Source: JBHHZI01 sp046757965
GTDB taxonomy: Bacteria > Acidobacteriota > Polarisedimenticolia > SMYD01
DNA: 64,000 nt
Direction: 5' to 3'
Assembly: GCA_046757965.1 (NCBI GenBank)
Contig: JBHHZI010000001.1
Coordinates: 26,758 to 90,757, forward strand
In this document: positions 62,047-64,000 of the stretch, one piece after another
Layout of the letters: every line of letters begins with the position of its first letter
How positions within the stretch are numbered: the stretch's first letter is position 1
Translations under genes and position numbers: made by a program
Notes under the pieces: generated by a model
The model's database searches: none
Told to the model about the DNA's origin: nothing
The model's input: only the letters and a program-made list of their open reading frames with translations

Positions 62047-63032
62047 ATGCACGCCGGATGGCCTCGCCACGGCCGATGGTCCTGGACCTGATCGGACCTC
62101 TCCTGCGGGTGGGGCTGGTCGGCCTGGCAGTGCTGATGGCGACAGGCGCCGGCGCCGTCGAATTGACTCACAAGGTGCGCCGCGGCCAGTCGGCGTCGTC
62201 CATCGCCCGGGACTACTACGGCAAGCTGGCAGCCGGTGAGTTGCTGCTCCTGTACAACGGCAAGACCAGCGACGTGCTGCATCCGGGCGAGACACTCCGC
62301 ATCCCGTACACCGCGGTGCACACGGTGCGACCCGGAGACTCGTGGTCGGCCATCGCCCAGAGATACCTGCACCGCCCGGCTGCCTACCCGACCATTGCCG
62401 CGCTGAACGGCCTCTCCCCCGACCGGGCCTTGCACGTGGGCGACCGCATCCTGATCCCGGTCGTGTTCCCCTACGCGCTGCGCCGGGGCGAGACGCTGAG
62501 CGTGCTCGCCGACACGTTCCTCGGCGATCAACAGCTCAGCCGCGTGCTCCAGGAGTTCAACGGCATCGCCGATCCACGGCGCCTCTCACCGGGGCAGCCC
62601 CTGGAGATCCCGATCGTCTCGCTGGTTCTGCTGAAGGATGCGAGACCGGCGGCTCCCGGACCGCCATCGAGACGGAAGTCACCAGCGGTGACCACGCCGA
62701 CGACAGCGGTCAGGGCGACCGCGCGGCGGCCCCCGGTCCCGCGCTTCACCCGGCAGCTTCTCGCTGCCGAGAAGGCGTACCGTCGCGGCGACTACGCACG
62801 AGCGCGCAGGTCTTTGACGACACTCCAGAGCCGTGTGGTCGCTGGCGGCACAACCGCGGACAAGACCGAGCTCTGGCGCCTGCTCACCTTCGTGTACGTC
62901 GCCTTCGACCAGAACGACGACGCCTGCCTGGCCTACCGGTCCTTGAGTCGGAGTGCGTCCAGCGTCGCGTTCGATCCTGACCTGGTTTCCCCGAAGATCC
63001 GGCGGGTGGTGACGGGCTGCGCTGCCGGCTAG
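62043..63032 (+). CDS. Exported LysM-repeat protein
   Basis: It starts in the kinase stop (ATGA); 329 aa. A signal peptide (VGLVGLAVLMATGAGA) precedes three LysM motifs: VRRGQSASSIARDYYG (about 44-90), VRPGDSWSAIAQRYLH (about 97-140) and LRRGETLSVLADTFLG (about 147-190). LysM binds the GlcNAc-MurNAc backbone of peptidoglycan. A Pro-rich linker and a helical, TPR-like C-terminus (FTRQLLAAEKAYRRGDYARAR) follow. It is the probable wall-contact subunit of the FHA/kinase/LysM unit. It ends in TAG, the only TAG I noticed terminating an intact gene here. Confidence 0.92.
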   Translation: MNARRMASPRPMVLDLIGPLLRVGLVGLAVLMATGAGAVELTHKVRRGQSASSIARDYYGKLAAGELLLLYNGKTSDVLHPGETLRIPYTAVHTVRPGDSWSAIAQRYLHRPAAYPTIAALNGLSPDRALHVGDRILIPVVFPYALRRGETLSVLADTFLGDQQLSRVLQEFNGIADPRRLSPGQPLEIPIVSLVLLKDARPAAPGPPSRRKSPAVTTPTTAVRATARRPPVPRFTRQLLAAEKAYRRGDYARARRSLTTLQSRVVAGGTTADKTELWRLLTFVYVAFDQNDDACLAYRSLSRSASSVAFDPDLVSPKIRRVVTGCAAG

Positions 63033-63129
63033 ACCGGCTGCCGGCCCCATGCCGCAAGACCGCGCCGCGCTGGTGACGGGAGCGGGACGGCGGAGCGGGC
63101 AGCTCCGGAATCCTCTCGGGACCGACCCG

Positions 63130-64000
63130 CTACTGACCCTCGGGCGGCGGGTCGCCGGCCGCCGGACGGGCGCTGACGACGGCCAGCACCTCTCCGTCAG
63201 GTGAGAAAGCCAGACGGGTGATGCCATCCACCCCGTCCGCTTTCAGGTCGGCGACCTGCGCCCACTCCGCATCATCCGGAAGCCGGCGATACAGCCGGCT
63301 GCCGTCCCCCATCCAGACCGCGCCGTCCGGAGCCCAGGCGTAATCCTCCCGGCCCGGCCGGGTCGGCGCCAGGCGTCGCATGACACCGGTCCCGGGATCG
63401 ATGGCCGTCAGCCACCAGGTCGCCTCATCCGACTTGTCGACGAAGCTCATCTCCGTCTTGTCCGGGATGCGCGCCAGGGTATGACCGGGAGAGCGGGCCA
63501 GCACGGTGCCAGGCCCGGCGCCGATGCGCGCTCGCTGCAGCGTGACCGGATCGCCGAGAACGTAGAGAAGGACCGTGTCCTGATCGATCCAGGCGTGGTA
63601 GCCGACCGGATTCACATCCGGCAGGAGAAGATCCTGCCGTTCGCCGTCGAGAGAGAGCCTCCAGAGCTGCTGCTTGAGGTCGCCGTAGTCCCGCACCACC
63701 GAGATGGCGTTCTGACCGGGTATCGGCGTCGGCGAGTACTCGCTCTCCGGCGTTTGCAGCAACATCCGGTCGTGGCCCGACCGCAGGTCGTGAATACGGA
63801 TGTCCGCGCCATGTGCGCCGATGGAGCTGTAGACCATTCGGCGACCGTCAGGGAGGAAGCACGGTTGATTGTCGTAGCCCTCCCGGTCGGTCACGCGGGC
63901 GGGGTCACCCACGTCCGTCCCGTTGACGAGCACGGTGAAGATGTCGGTGGACGGCGCCTGCGCCCTGACGGCAGGAACACCGAGCAGCCCGCCCACCACG
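63130..64000 (-). CDS. PD40 (TolB-like) beta-propeller protein, N-terminus off the window
   Basis: It is read leftward from the window's right edge, continuing the frame upstream beyond it. About 290 residues are visible, with VGGLLGVPAVRAQ resembling the end of a signal peptide. Then come propeller blades: GYDNQPCFLPDGRRMVYSS, SEYSPTPIPGQNAISVVRD, DYAWAPDGAVWMGDG and TRLAFSPDGEVLAVVSA, all of WD40/PD40 (TolB) type. The DGRRMVYSS and SPDGEVLAVV strands are typical. It is probably periplasmic, binding a ligand or protein partner. The start probably lies only a few dozen bases outside the window. Confidence 0.85.
   Translation of the reverse strand, partial: VVGGLLGVPAVRAQAPSTDIFTVLVNGTDVGDPARVTDREGYDNQPCFLPDGRRMVYSSIGAHGADIRIHDLRSGHDRMLLQTPESEYSPTPIPGQNAISVVRDYGDLKQQLWRLSLDGERQDLLLPDVNPVGYHAWIDQDTVLLYVLGDPVTLQRARIGAGPGTVLARSPGHTLARIPDKTEMSFVDKSDEATWWLTAIDPGTGVMRRLAPTRPGREDYAWAPDGAVWMGDGSRLYRRLPDDAEWAQVADLKADGVDGITRLAFSPDGEVLAVVSARPAAGDPPPEGQ

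Noticed and set aside
1..64000. Insertion sequences, prophage or integrative elements
   Set aside because: No transposase, integrase, terminal inverted repeats or target duplications were seen; gene decay here is by point change and deletion.

Overview
The window is GC-rich, with long intergenic-poor gene runs on both strands, no mobile element, no CRISPR array and no rRNA or tRNA that I can see. The gene set suggests a free-living Gram-negative bacterium, most likely an Acidobacteriota member (Thermoanaerobaculia or Polarisedimenticolia-like). The reasons are several large Ser/Thr protein kinases, one with a WD40/PD40 C-terminus, MacB-type ABC efflux, AsmA, large secreted FG-GAP, beta-helix and subtilase proteins, and a DUF4070 radical SAM enzyme. 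This is inference from family content, not a taxonomic assignment.

Layout. 1-311: N-terminal part of a RidA-like protein leaving the window, then a small signal-peptide ORF (636-779). 1098-7855: an unusual divergent cluster. Leftward are a receiver/sigma-54 activator and a 196-aa partner; rightward are a cysteine-desulfurase-like protein without its catalytic Cys, a 669-aa unknown and a receiver-like 276-aa unknown. A palindrome lies between the two arms. 8132-15628: AsmA, an antiporter split by an in-frame TAG, and a beta-helix secreted protein with a FIMAH domain. 16001-20235: cold shock protein, zinc ribbon, an amber-split and internally deleted kinase, and an MFS transporter. 20297-26520: epimerase, PAS/histidine kinase/receiver hybrid, cyanophycinase, P5C dehydrogenase and a secreted protein. 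26790-26982: a collapsed membrane-protein gene. 27056-31504: a four-gene HlyD/ABC/permease/permease efflux operon. 31745-38308: a 2187-aa secreted protein combining FG-GAP repeats, a beta-helix, a metzincin-like site, a GFIDILDF octapeptide array and a PxKD C-terminus. 38404-41016: kinase with TPRs. 41122-45107: a small membrane protein, an amidohydrolase and a CAAX-type M48 protease. 45363-48352: a tandem pair of trypsin-fold proteases, the second with all three catalytic residues replaced. 48369-56553: four leftward secreted proteins (subtilase, HEAT-like, carboxypeptidase-regulatory-like and a small Cys-rich protein). 57221-59794: dual-CDGSH protein and radical SAM. 59795-60001: a kinase relic. 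60115-63032: an FHA / Ser-Thr kinase / LysM operon. 63130-64000: a PD40 (TolB-like) protein leaving the window.

The most notable region is 1098-7855: it has the anatomy of a regulated multi-protein system but contains a pseudo-enzyme and two families I do not recognise. A second theme is gene erosion: two in-frame TAG codons, one large in-frame deletion, one collapsed gene and one kinase fragment lie among otherwise intact genes.
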